A stretch of 64,000 nt of DNA, from assembly GCA_947626545.1 (NCBI GenBank), contig CANQSS010000003.1, positions 1-64,000 on the forward strand. Direction: 5' to 3'. This document shows, one piece after another, positions 50,172-58,330 of this stretch. A program made the translations under genes and the position numbers. Origin of the DNA: an uncultured Akkermansia sp. Lineage in GTDB: Bacteria; Verrucomicrobiota; Verrucomicrobiia; Verrucomicrobiales; Akkermansiaceae. Below the pieces are notes generated by a model, which was not told the origin of the DNA, ran no database searches, and was given only the letters and a program-made list of their open reading frames with translations. Position 1 is the first letter of the stretch, and each line of letters begins with the position of its first letter.

Positions 50172-51272
50172 TTACTCAGCCGGTGCTGGGGGGGCTTCCG
50201 GAGCCGGAGCCACGCCGTGGTGATGTTTCGGACCACACGGGCATTGACGGCGCTTGCCACTGCAGCAGCAGGGGTGGAAATCAGCCTTGGCGGCTGCTTT
50301 TTCTTGCTCATCGAGTTGGCCATCCTTGTTGGTGTCATACTTATCCATGACCTTTTTCATGAATTCAGCCCTTTTGGCTTCCATGGAAGCTTTGATGGCT
50401 CCTTTCTCCTGATCGTCAAGCTGACCGTCCTTGTTTGCATCAAACTTTTCCATGAACTTCTTTTGGAACTCGGCCTTGCAGGCTTCGTGCGCTTGGCGGA
50501 TAGCCTGCTTTTCCTGCTCATCGATTTGACCGTCCTTATTGGTATCAAATTTCTCCATAAAGGCGGGATGCGGACCTGGTCTCTTTCCACAGTTGCAACA
50601 CGATGAAGGTCTATCTGGGCCGTGCCCCCTACGATGCATATGCCGACGCTGCTGAGCGTTCTTTTCGAAGTCAGCCTTGACGGCGGCTTTCTCCTGATCG
50701 TCAAGCTGACCGTCCTTGTTTGCATCAAACTTTTCCAAGAGCTTCTTTTGGAACTCGGCCTTGCAGGCTTCGTGCGCTTGGCGGATAGCTTGCTTTTCCT
50801 GTTCATCGATTTGACCGTCCTTATTGGTATCAAATTTCTCCATAAAGGAGGGATGCGGACCTGGTCTCTTTCCACAGTTGCAACACGATGAAGGTCTACC
50901 CGGGCCGTGCCCTCTACGATGCATATGCCGACGTTGCTGAGCGTTCTTTTCGAAGTCAGCCTTGATGGCAGCCTTCTCCTGATCGTCAAGCTGACCGTCC
51001 TTGTTTGCATCGTATTTCTCCAAAAGCTTCTTTTGGAACTCGGCCTTGCGAGCTTCATGTGCTTGGCGTATAGCCTGCTTTTCCTGTTCATCAATGCGAC
51101 CGTCTTTATTGGTATCAAATTTTTCCATGAAGGCGGCGTGGTGCGGATCTCCGTGCGGAGCGATAGCACCTCCCTGCGGCGGTGTCGGCGGGGCATCCTG
51201 CGGCGCGGGAGCCTCCTGCTGAGCAAGCAACGGCAGGGACACGGTTACGGCGATTATGAGTGATTTAATCAT
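50172..51272 (-). CDS. Secreted EF-hand protein with Cys/His-rich inserts, built from tandem repeats
   Basis: 366 aa. Signal peptide (IKSLIIAVTVSLPLLAQQ, cleavage near 17) and a Pro/Ala linker. Seven EF-hand loops of the form D-[TA]-N-K-D-G-[QR]-[IL]-D-[DE]-Q-E follow in pairs. Between pairs lie inserts rich in His, Arg and Cys (RRHMHRRGHG, then CCNCGKRPGPHP), and the tail adds CCCSGKRRQCPCGPKHHH. The unit is 95 residues, 285 bp at DNA level, almost identical between copies, implying recent duplication or gene conversion. Predicted calcium binding at the loops; the inserts could bind soft or transition metals (inference). Cellular role unknown. Confidence 0.8.
   Translation of the reverse strand: MIKSLIIAVTVSLPLLAQQEAPAPQDAPPTPPQGGAIAPHGDPHHAAFMEKFDTNKDGRIDEQEKQAIRQAHEARKAEFQKKLLEKYDANKDGQLDDQEKAAIKADFEKNAQQRRHMHRRGHGPGRPSSCCNCGKRPGPHPSFMEKFDTNKDGQIDEQEKQAIRQAHEACKAEFQKKLLEKFDANKDGQLDDQEKAAVKADFEKNAQQRRHMHRRGHGPDRPSSCCNCGKRPGPHPAFMEKFDTNKDGQIDEQEKQAIRQAHEACKAEFQKKFMEKFDANKDGQLDDQEKGAIKASMEAKRAEFMKKVMDKYDTNKDGQLDEQEKAAAKADFHPCCCSGKRRQCPCGPKHHHGVAPAPEAPPAPAE
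50421..51010. repeat. 285-bp tandem repeat array inside the EF-hand gene
   Basis: The marker CTGACCGTCCTTGTTTGCAT begins at 50421, 50706 and 50991, exactly 285 bp apart, and the intervening sequence is nearly identical. The unit encodes two EF-hands plus one Cys/His insert. The reading frame is kept (285 = 95 codons). Copy number may vary between strains. Confidence 0.85.
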
Positions 51273-51430
51273 AATTGATTGTTGTGGGATGTTAATGTAT
51301 CAGAGGGGGTGGGGGAAGCTCCCTCCAAGCTGAGGAGACGCAACACTTGACTCTTTTTCTACAGTAGGAGGTCAATTTTTTCTCCCTGCATAATTTTTCG
51401 AAAAAATGAAGCGCAAGACAAAGTAGAAGC

Positions 51431-51459
51431 TTGCAGAAGCTGGCAAACAAGTGTACAAT
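51431..51459 (+). promoter_or_regulatory. Promoter of pfp
   Basis: TTGCAG and TACAAT are separated by 17 bp. The leader to the start codon is about 40-55 nt. Confidence 0.6.
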
Positions 51460-51518
51460 ACCCGCGGCGCGGTGGTGTTCGCGAGAAGACTGCGCTCTCA
51501 ACATACGTGAAAACAGCT

Positions 51519-52766
51519 ATGAAAGAACTTAAAGGTGCATGTATAATCGGGCAATCGGGGGGACCAACAGCGGTGATTAATGCCAGCGTACTGGGTGCTG
51601 TGCAGACGGCGCTGAACTGCTCACAGATCACACGGGTTCTCGGTGCGGCAAATGGAATCACTGGTGTGCTGAACGGCAAGCTTTACGATATGGGAATGGA
51701 GGATCCTGTAGAGTTGGAACTGCTCAAGTACACTCCTGCTTCGGCACTTGGCACATGCCGCTACAAAATGAAGGATCCGGAGAAGGATGCCACGGATTAT
51801 GAGAGGATATTGGACACATTCAAGAAATTTGATGTACGCTACTTCTTCTACAATGGGGGCAACGATTCAATGGATACTTGCAACAAGATTTCCAAGTTCA
51901 TGCAGAAGAGCGGTTATGAGTGCCGCGTGATGGGTATTCCGAAGACGATTGATAATGATTTGTATGGCACAGATCACTGCCCTGGTTACGCTTCCGCAGC
52001 CAAGTACATCGCAACGTCCTGCATGGAGGTGAAGCACGATGCGTGCTGTTATGATACAGGGATGGTAACCATCATTGAAGTAATGGGACGTCACGCTGGG
52101 TGGCTGACTGCAGCTGCCGCACTGGCGAGCTTCGCTGGGGCGGGACCAGACCTCATTTACCTGCCGGAGGTCGATTTCGACATGAACAATTTCTTGGATG
52201 ATGTGGAGCGCATCTACAAAGCCACCGGCAAATGCTTGGTGGTGGCGAGTGAGGGAGTTCATGACAAGGACGGGAACTTCATTTCGGAGGCCAAGACGAA
52301 CGGGAACGATGGTTTCGGTCATGCGCAGCTAGGAGGTTTGGCCAATAAACTGGCGGAAGCGGTCCGTTCGCGCATTGATGCTAAAGTGCGCGCTATTGAG
52401 CCTTCTCTCCTGCAACGCTGTGCTACGCACTTGGCTTCTTCCACGGATGCCATGGAGGCGTATATGGCTGGTAAAGCGGCGGTGACTGCTGCGGTGGATG
52501 GGGACACGGACAAGATGGTTGCCTTCGAGCGCAACAATCTGTACGGCCAGTACGTGTGCAACACCAAACTGCTGCCACTGGAGAGTGTGGCCAACTTTGA
52601 GCGTAAGGTACCGCGCGAGTGGATTAATGCTGCTGGTAATGGTATCGAGATGCCGTTCATTGATTATGCTCTGCCTCTCATCCAGGGAGAAACAGGGATG
52701 AAGACGGTGCAGGCGTTGCCTCGTTTCGCGCGCCTGCGCAAGGTGCTTGCTAAGCCAGTGGCCTGA
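51519..52766 (+). CDS. pfp: PPi-dependent 6-phosphofructokinase
   Basis: Reversible phosphofructokinase using pyrophosphate, key glycolytic step. 415 aa. Motif GGNDSMDT (about 106-113) has Asp where ATP enzymes carry Gly, and PKTIDND (near 135) has Lys where ATP enzymes have Gly; both residues mark PPi specificity. Further: IGQSGGPTAVINAS at the N-terminus and VMGRHAGWL. ATG 51519 (MKELKG) fits the family start; an in-frame GTG at 51507 is an alternative. Together with PFOR it indicates PPi-sparing anaerobic glycolysis. A terminator follows. Confidence 0.9.
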   Translation: MKELKGACIIGQSGGPTAVINASVLGAVQTALNCSQITRVLGAANGITGVLNGKLYDMGMEDPVELELLKYTPASALGTCRYKMKDPEKDATDYERILDTFKKFDVRYFFYNGGNDSMDTCNKISKFMQKSGYECRVMGIPKTIDNDLYGTDHCPGYASAAKYIATSCMEVKHDACCYDTGMVTIIEVMGRHAGWLTAAAALASFAGAGPDLIYLPEVDFDMNNFLDDVERIYKATGKCLVVASEGVHDKDGNFISEAKTNGNDGFGHAQLGGLANKLAEAVRSRIDAKVRAIEPSLLQRCATHLASSTDAMEAYMAGKAAVTAAVDGDTDKMVAFERNNLYGQYVCNTKLLPLESVANFERKVPREWINAAGNGIEMPFIDYALPLIQGETGMKTVQALPRFARLRKVLAKPVA

Positions 52767-52788
52767 AACATATCTAACACGTGAATCG

Positions 52789-52829
52789 GAGCGAGGGAGT
52801 GATTGCTGCTGCCTCGCTCTGTGTTTTTA
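52789..52829 (+). terminator. Intrinsic terminator of pfp
   Basis: GAGCGAGG and CCTCGCTC form an 8-bp stem with a 15-nt loop, followed by TGTGTTTTT. Confidence 0.75.
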
Positions 52830-52842
52830 TCCGGCAAGGATT

Positions 52843-54357
52843 ATGACGGGACTACTTATCTTTCTGCTCTGTGCTCTGCTGTTGGTGGCTGGGTATATAG
52901 CGTACGGACGCGTGGCAGAGCGTATTTATGGCGTGCACAAGGATATGGTCATGCCCTGCGCAACGCATGAGGATGGAGTGGACTACGTGAGGATGCCCAG
53001 TTGGCGTGTCTTTCTGGTGCAACTGCTCAACATAGCGGGGTTGGGACCAGTTTTTGGTGCATTGGCAGGGTGCTTGTATGGTCCGGTGGCGTTGGTGTGG
53101 ATTGTGGTGGGTTGCATTTTTGTGGGAGCGGTGCATGATTTTTTGGCAGCGGTAATGAGTGCGGAGCACGATGGGGCCAACATGCCCTATTTAGTGGGAC
53201 GCTACTTAGGTAGCTCATGTCGGCATGCACTGCGTGCGGTGTGCGTCGGACTGCTACTCATGGTGGGCGTGGTGTTCACCATGGGGCCGGCGGGTATGTT
53301 GCATGCACTGGTAGACTTTATTTCCACGGACGTGTGGTGCATCATTATTCTCGCGTACTATCTGCTGGCTACAATTTTACCCATCAATGCGATTATAGGC
53401 AAAATTTATCCGATTTTCGGGGCTTTTTTCCTTTTCATGGTGACAGGCTTGGCTATTGCTCTTCCTTTCAGCGGATATCCCATGTTGCCTAGTCTGGATA
53501 TTGCCACAAATGTGCATCCGCAGGGCTTGCCTGTATGGCCCATGATTTTTGTGACCATTGCCTGTGGAGCCATATCCGGTTTCCACGCCACGCAGAGCCC
53601 AATGATGGTGCGCTGTTTGGGGAATGCTCAACTCATGCGTCCGGTATTCTATGGGGCTATGATTACCGAAGGACTGGTGGCATTAGTTTGGGCTGTCGTG
53701 GGATTGAGCTTGAGGGAGGTGCCAACGGATTACGTGCTTGTGGGAGGGACGGTGGAGAAATTGAGGGAAGGAGGACAGGCTCTTTCTTTTGGACAGTTGA
53801 GCCTGCTGAGTCCTGCCGCAGCGGTGGACGCGGCGTGCAGTATGCTGCTAGGTCCTGTGGGGGCGGCTTTGGCAGTACTCGGAGTGGTGGTGCTGCCCAT
53901 TACCAGTGGGGATACGGCCATGCGCAGTTGCCGGTTGATTTTAGCGGATGCTCTTCACCTGCCGCAGAAACGGGTGGGGAAGCGTTTGCTGCTCGCTCTT
54001 CCTCTCTTTGCGGTGGTGATTGCCATTTCTCAGGTAGATTTTAGCGTCATCTGGCGCTACTTTGGCTGGGCGAATCAGGTGTTGTCTTGTTTCACACTCT
54101 GGAGCATAGCGGCTTGTTTACGCAGGCGCGGACGATCCCACTGGTTGGCTACGCTTCCCGCATCCTTCATGACGGCAGTATGTATGGCCTATCTTCTTGA
54201 ATCCAAAGATTGTGGCATTTGTGTTTCTCCGGTGTTAGGTAATGCGGTGGCAGGAGCCTTGAGTGCGCTTTGTTGTGTGCTGCTACTGGTTTCTCGGCCA
54301 TTGGACGGTCCTGATGTTACGCAGAAGAAACCAGACGATGGTGACGAGCGCATATAG
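52843..54357 (+). CDS. cstA: CstA-family carbon starvation protein / peptide or pyruvate transporter
   Basis: 504-aa inner-membrane protein with about 13 hydrophobic segments, shorter than E. coli CstA (about 700) but in the range of the compact CstA group. Landmarks: GPVFGALAGCLYGPVALVWIVVGCIFVGAVHDFLAAVMS (near 70-105), SGFHATQSPMMVRCL (near 245) and VVVLPITSGDTAMRSCRLILAD (near 350). CstA proteins import peptides or pyruvate. ATG 52843 with AAGGA upstream is preferred; the frame from 52747 runs over the pfp end and terminator. Confidence 0.88.
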   Translation: MTGLLIFLLCALLLVAGYIAYGRVAERIYGVHKDMVMPCATHEDGVDYVRMPSWRVFLVQLLNIAGLGPVFGALAGCLYGPVALVWIVVGCIFVGAVHDFLAAVMSAEHDGANMPYLVGRYLGSSCRHALRAVCVGLLLMVGVVFTMGPAGMLHALVDFISTDVWCIIILAYYLLATILPINAIIGKIYPIFGAFFLFMVTGLAIALPFSGYPMLPSLDIATNVHPQGLPVWPMIFVTIACGAISGFHATQSPMMVRCLGNAQLMRPVFYGAMITEGLVALVWAVVGLSLREVPTDYVLVGGTVEKLREGGQALSFGQLSLLSPAAAVDAACSMLLGPVGAALAVLGVVVLPITSGDTAMRSCRLILADALHLPQKRVGKRLLLALPLFAVVIAISQVDFSVIWRYFGWANQVLSCFTLWSIAACLRRRGRSHWLATLPASFMTAVCMAYLLESKDCGICVSPVLGNAVAGALSALCCVLLLVSRPLDGPDVTQKKPDDGDERI

Positions 54358-54462
54358 CTTGAGCAAAATTGTGTAGGTTTGGGGGAGGGAATGTGTCCCT
54401 CGCCGCGGGGCGACACGGGGGCATGGCGAAGGTATTCTCCTACGAGGGGGGCAACGGAAATC

Positions 54463-54509
54463 AGGAGGAACATATGGCAGTGATGTTTTACTTGTCGCGG
54501 AACTACTAA
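54463..54509 (+). other. Strong ribosome-binding site with an 11-codon ORF
   Basis: AGGAGGA (54463-54469) lies 4 nt before ATG 54474, which opens an 11-codon frame (MAVMFYLSRNY) ending at TAA 54509. The spacing is short, but the Shine-Dalgarno match is the best seen in the window. It could be a leader peptide for the next lipoprotein or chance. The rest of the 54358-54601 gap shows nothing else but the promoter at 54564. Confidence 0.25.
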
Positions 54510-54563
54510 AGAGGGTTCACGTCGTCAAGACAAAATGTAAAAGAGAGAACGCGAAAAATGAGC

Positions 54564-54592
54564 TTGCAATTCTGTGGAGAATGGGGTTGAAT
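54564..54592 (+). promoter_or_regulatory. Promoter of small lipoprotein / hflX
   Basis: TTGCAA and TTGAAT are separated by 17 bp. The ATG (54602) is 9 nt after the -10 box. Confidence 0.5.
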
Positions 54593-54601
54593 GGTGGGCG
54601 T

Positions 54602-54739
54602 ATGAAAACAGCTTTTTATGCGCTTATGGGAGCTCTCAGTGCTAGTGTGATTCTAAGTTCTTGCGGGGAGTGCTCTTGCAAGGGGAATAGTGATTACTTG
54701 CGCGATGTACCGGTGACGCGTACACAGAGTTTTCACTGA
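54602..54739 (+). CDS. Small entericidin-like lipoprotein (45 aa)
   Basis: Starts ATG-AAA-ACA and encodes a 20-residue signal (KTAFYALMGALSASVILSS) ending in the lipobox SSC21, followed by GECSCKGNSDYLRDVPVTRTQSFH. Two more cysteines lie next to the lipid-anchor Cys. Similar in size and style to entericidins and other tiny outer-membrane lipoproteins, but no family is claimed. It is 15 bp upstream of hflX and probably shares its transcript. Confidence 0.6.
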   Translation: MKTAFYALMGALSASVILSSCGECSCKGNSDYLRDVPVTRTQSFH

Positions 54740-54754
54740 TAAAGACGGGGCAGC

Positions 54755-56068
54755 ATGTCCTTTGATGTACGCGAGACGCTGGTCAAGCCGGAACACGCGC
54801 TTCTGGTGGGTATTGGTATGCCTAGTGAGGAACGTCGGGAGCGTGAGGCTCTGCTGGCGGAATTGCGGGATCTGGTGAGTAATTTGGGCTACGGGATAGT
54901 CGAAAGTCGTGTGGTGTGGACGCGTGAAATGCAAGCCAAGTACTTATGCGGCGTTGGCAAAGCTGAGGAGATACGAGAACTGGCACAGCAATTGGGTGCA
55001 GATTGTCTTATTCTGGACAATTTGCTCAGCCCCGGTCAACAGCGAGAGTGGGAAAAACTCACTGAGCTGCCTGTGATGGATCGAGAAGAGGTCATTTTAG
55101 ATATTTTTGCGCAGAGGGCGCGTACACGAGAGGCCGTCATGCAGGTGGACTTAGCGCGCATGCAGTACGCCCTGCCGCGTATGGCTGGGATGTGGAAGCA
55201 CTTGGATCGCCAGCGCGGCGGTTCCGGTGGCGGCAAGGGCGGGGGAGCTGCTGCCCGCGGCGAAGGGGAAAAGCAGATCGAAGTGGATCGCAGAATCGCG
55301 CACGAGCGTATCATTGCCATTCGAAATGAACTGGAAAATGTGCGCAAGCAGCGCAACACTCAGCGCAAGGAGCGTACGCGTCAAGGAATCCCCACCGCTG
55401 CCATCGTAGGTTACACAAATGCGGGAAAATCTAGCCTGCTCAATATGTTGACGGATGCACGGGTGCTTGCACAGGACATTCTTTTTGCTACGCTCGATAC
55501 AACCAGCCGGAAGTTGGAACTTCCTGATGGTCAGCCATTAGTTCTTACTGACACCGTAGGCTTTATTCGCAATTTGCCGCACCGTCTGGTGGAGGCTTTC
55601 AAGTCCACACTCGAGGAGGCCGTGTTGGCTGATTTTTTGATACAGGTCGTGGATTTGAGCGACCCGGACGCGCAGAGGCACTACGAGACCACCTGCGAGG
55701 TGCTTGCTGAGCTTGGTGCCGGGGAAAAGCCCATGATTGTGGTGGGTAACAAGGTGGACTTGCTGACTCCAGCGGCGAGTGAGCTGGCTATGCAGAAGCT
55801 TGCTGCCGCCGTGGGGAAGGGCGTTTGCTTGCGCATGAGCGTCGCGCAGAACGAGGGTTCGCAAGAATTGCTTGATGCGTGTGTGGAAATGCTCTCCCAT
55901 CGCGTAGAAACGCAGACCTACCGCATACCACAGTCTGAGAGTCGGATTGTTGCCATCATGCACCGCGATGGCAAAGTTCTAAGCACGGAATATGAAGGAA
56001 ATGATGTGGTGGTACGTGCGATCCTGCCTCGCGAATTCGCTGCACGATTGGAGATATACAAGGTATGA
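54755..56068 (+). CDS. hflX: Ribosome-associated GTPase HflX
   Basis: 437-aa GTPase that splits stalled or heat-damaged ribosomes. N-terminal HflX domain (1-200) with the glycine-rich linker GGSGGGKGGGAAARGEGEKQIE (near 155-175), a helical region, then the G domain: G1 GYTNAGKSSL (near 216), G2/G3 DTTSRKLELP and DTVGFIRNLPH, G4 VGNKVDLL (near 330). The C-terminal domain is present. ATGA overlap with the L,D-transpeptidase gene. Confidence 0.95.
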   Translation: MSFDVRETLVKPEHALLVGIGMPSEERREREALLAELRDLVSNLGYGIVESRVVWTREMQAKYLCGVGKAEEIRELAQQLGADCLILDNLLSPGQQREWEKLTELPVMDREEVILDIFAQRARTREAVMQVDLARMQYALPRMAGMWKHLDRQRGGSGGGKGGGAAARGEGEKQIEVDRRIAHERIIAIRNELENVRKQRNTQRKERTRQGIPTAAIVGYTNAGKSSLLNMLTDARVLAQDILFATLDTTSRKLELPDGQPLVLTDTVGFIRNLPHRLVEAFKSTLEEAVLADFLIQVVDLSDPDAQRHYETTCEVLAELGAGEKPMIVVGNKVDLLTPAASELAMQKLAAAVGKGVCLRMSVAQNEGSQELLDACVEMLSHRVETQTYRIPQSESRIVAIMHRDGKVLSTEYEGNDVVVRAILPREFAARLEIYKV

Positions 56069-56700
56069 AAAGACATTTGCTCATTGTAGGATTGGCAGTA
56101 CTGTTGAGTGCTTGCAGTCACCAACAAACTCTGGAGGATGCTTATCGTCGCGGTGCGGAACTGGAGGCTGCCAGCCGCAACAAAGCTGTACCGCGCACCT
56201 TTGAAGAGTTTATTGCCAGTCCAAGTTACAGAGACTCACGTGATATGTGGCGCGGCGCTGCTCTGCAGCAGTATAACCCGCACAAATCGCGAGTGGAAAT
56301 TTTGTTGCGCGAGCAGCGTGGACGCCTTTACATAAATAACCAAATAGCCATGGATTTTCCCATCTGTTCGGGACGTGTGGACGGGCATGAGACCCCGCGC
56401 GGGACTTTTCACATCACCGAGAAAAAGCGAGAACATCGCTCCGGTAGCTACGGCAGTTTTGTGGATGCCAATAGCGTTGTTGTAAAAGGAGATGCCAAAT
56501 CGTGGCAAAAGGCGCCCAAGGGCACGCATTTTAAAGGGGCGCTTATGCCTTATTGGATGCGCTTCAATGGCGCCGTAGGCATGCACGTAGGTAGTGTGTA
56601 CCGCAACGGGGCATCGCATGGTTGTGTTCGTATTCCACCGGAAGCTTGCAGTCTCCTCTTCGAGAAATTAGCCGTCGGTTCAACTGTCATTGTCAAATAA
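56065..56700 (+). CDS. L,D-transpeptidase (YkuD) lipoprotein
   Basis: 211 aa. Lipoprotein signal with lipobox LLSAC17. The YkuD domain (about 70-210) includes RVEILLREQRGRLYINNQ and the active-site block MRFNGAVGMHVG...ASHGCVRIPPE with catalytic His and Cys in SHGCVRI (near 188-194). Forms 3-3 cross-links or attaches proteins to peptidoglycan. Overlaps hflX by 4 bp and precedes comM by 6 bp, so it is part of that operon. Confidence 0.9.
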   Translation: MKRHLLIVGLAVLLSACSHQQTLEDAYRRGAELEAASRNKAVPRTFEEFIASPSYRDSRDMWRGAALQQYNPHKSRVEILLREQRGRLYINNQIAMDFPICSGRVDGHETPRGTFHITEKKREHRSGSYGSFVDANSVVVKGDAKSWQKAPKGTHFKGALMPYWMRFNGAVGMHVGSVYRNGASHGCVRIPPEACSLLFEKLAVGSTVIVK

Positions 56701-56706
56701 AAGACT

Positions 56707-58275
56707 ATGATTACACGTCTCCATTCAGCAGCAGTTAATGGAATCACCGGCTATGAAGTGCAGGTGGAGGCAGATGTGCAGAAGGTGGAAGAAGTTGGGC
56801 GTTTTTCAGTGGTGGGACTGCCGGATGCTGCCGTGCGTGAAAGTGTGCAGCGCGTGACGGCGGCCTTGCAGAATAGTCACTTTTTTTGCCCCGGACAAAT
56901 CGCAGTTACAGTAAACTTAGCCCCGGCGGATGTAAAGAAGCAAGGGCCTGGTTTCGACTTGCCCATTGCCTTGGGTCTCGAGATGGCTATTCAGAATAAT
57001 TACAGCGGCTTGCCGGAAGTTTTCCGCCGACGCGTGCCAACGGGGACGGATGACTGGTGCATAGTGGGGGAACTCGCGTTAGACGGCACAGTGCGCGGTG
57101 TACGCGGCATTTTACCACAGGCCGTCGCTGCGCGAGAAGCGGGTCTGTGTCGCATGATGGTGAGCCCGGAGAATGCAGCAGAGGCTGCTGTGGTGGAGGG
57201 GGTGCAGGTTTACCCTGTAGCGGATTTACAGACAGCGTGGAATACTTTGCTAGAGCCGGAAGAGCATGCTGCGTATTCGCCGCAGCCATTAGCTGAGACG
57301 GGTGAGGAAATGCCGGACTTTGATGAGGTGAAGGGTCAGCCCTATGCGCGGCGTGCAATGGAGATCGCAGCGGCGGGTGGACATAATCTGTTGATGAGCG
57401 GTACTCCTGGCAGTGGCAAAAGCATGTTGGCGACGCGTTTACCCGGCATTTTGCCTCCGATGACTCACGAGGAGGCGCTGGAGGTGAGCAAAATTCACTC
57501 CGTGTGCGGACTTTTGCCAGTGGGGAGAGGTTTGCTCACACAGCGTCCTTTCCGCTCTCCGCACCATACGATCTCGGACGTGGGGCTAATGGGCGGCGGT
57601 AGCGCTATTTCCCCTGGTGAGATTACATTGGCACACCACGGCGTGCTCTTTTTGGACGAATTCCCTGAGTTCAGTCGGCGTACGCTGGAGACTCTGCGTC
57701 AACCGCTGGAGAGTGGGCGCATTACTATTTCACGCGCCAGTGGTTCAGTGGATTTTCCATGCCAATTTATGCTTGTTGCGGCTATGAACCCATGCCCCTG
57801 CGGTTATTTGGGCGATAGGAAGCACGGTTGTCGCTGCAAACCGGCCGATATTGCCCGCTACCGCAAGAAAATTTCTGGACCACTGCTCGATCGCTTTGAT
57901 ATAATCATCGAGGTGCCTCCTGTGGATCCGGCAGGACTGCTGCACAAGCCGGACGGCGAGAACAGTGCCACCATCCGTCAGCGTGTGGTTGCAGCACGAG
58001 CGGTGCAGCAGGCTCGCTATGCCGATACGGGAGCCGTCTGCAATGCTCGGTTAAGTGGGAAGATGCTTCGCCGCTACTGTCAGCTCTCCAGTAACCAAGA
58101 ACAATTGTTACTAGCGGCTGTGGAGCAATTTGGACTTTCAGCTCGGGCATTTGACCGTATATTACGCGTTACACGAACTATAGCAGATTTGGCTGGTCGG
58201 GAGAAAGTCGAAGACGGCGACCTCTTGGAGGCTATCCAGTTCCGCCAATATGAAGTTCAGATGCGCGGTGTTTGA
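56707..58275 (+). CDS. comM: ComM/YifB family AAA+ Mg-chelatase-like ATPase
   Basis: 522 aa. N-terminal Lon-like domain (1-190), Walker A GTPGSGKSM (near 232-240), Walker B VLFLDEFPEF (near 315-324) and the cysteine cluster AMNPCPCGYLGDRKHGCRC (near 358-376) diagnostic of YifB/ComM. ComM is a branch-migration helicase promoting integration of transformed DNA. With two PilT motors in the window this is compatible with natural competence, but no com pilus or comEC gene is present here. Confidence 0.94.
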   Translation: MITRLHSAAVNGITGYEVQVEADVQKVEEVGRFSVVGLPDAAVRESVQRVTAALQNSHFFCPGQIAVTVNLAPADVKKQGPGFDLPIALGLEMAIQNNYSGLPEVFRRRVPTGTDDWCIVGELALDGTVRGVRGILPQAVAAREAGLCRMMVSPENAAEAAVVEGVQVYPVADLQTAWNTLLEPEEHAAYSPQPLAETGEEMPDFDEVKGQPYARRAMEIAAAGGHNLLMSGTPGSGKSMLATRLPGILPPMTHEEALEVSKIHSVCGLLPVGRGLLTQRPFRSPHHTISDVGLMGGGSAISPGEITLAHHGVLFLDEFPEFSRRTLETLRQPLESGRITISRASGSVDFPCQFMLVAAMNPCPCGYLGDRKHGCRCKPADIARYRKKISGPLLDRFDIIIEVPPVDPAGLLHKPDGENSATIRQRVVAARAVQQARYADTGAVCNARLSGKMLRRYCQLSSNQEQLLLAAVEQFGLSARAFDRILRVTRTIADLAGREKVEDGDLLEAIQFRQYEVQMRGV

Positions 58276-58330
58276 TGAAAGAAAGGAAAGACTTATTTCG
58301 TACTTTATACGGAGATTTACCCGGATTACC

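Noticed and set aside
50421..51010. Regular DNA repeats that might be read as CRISPR or satellite
   Set aside because: Period is 285 bp, in frame, and encodes EF-hands; there are no unique spacers.
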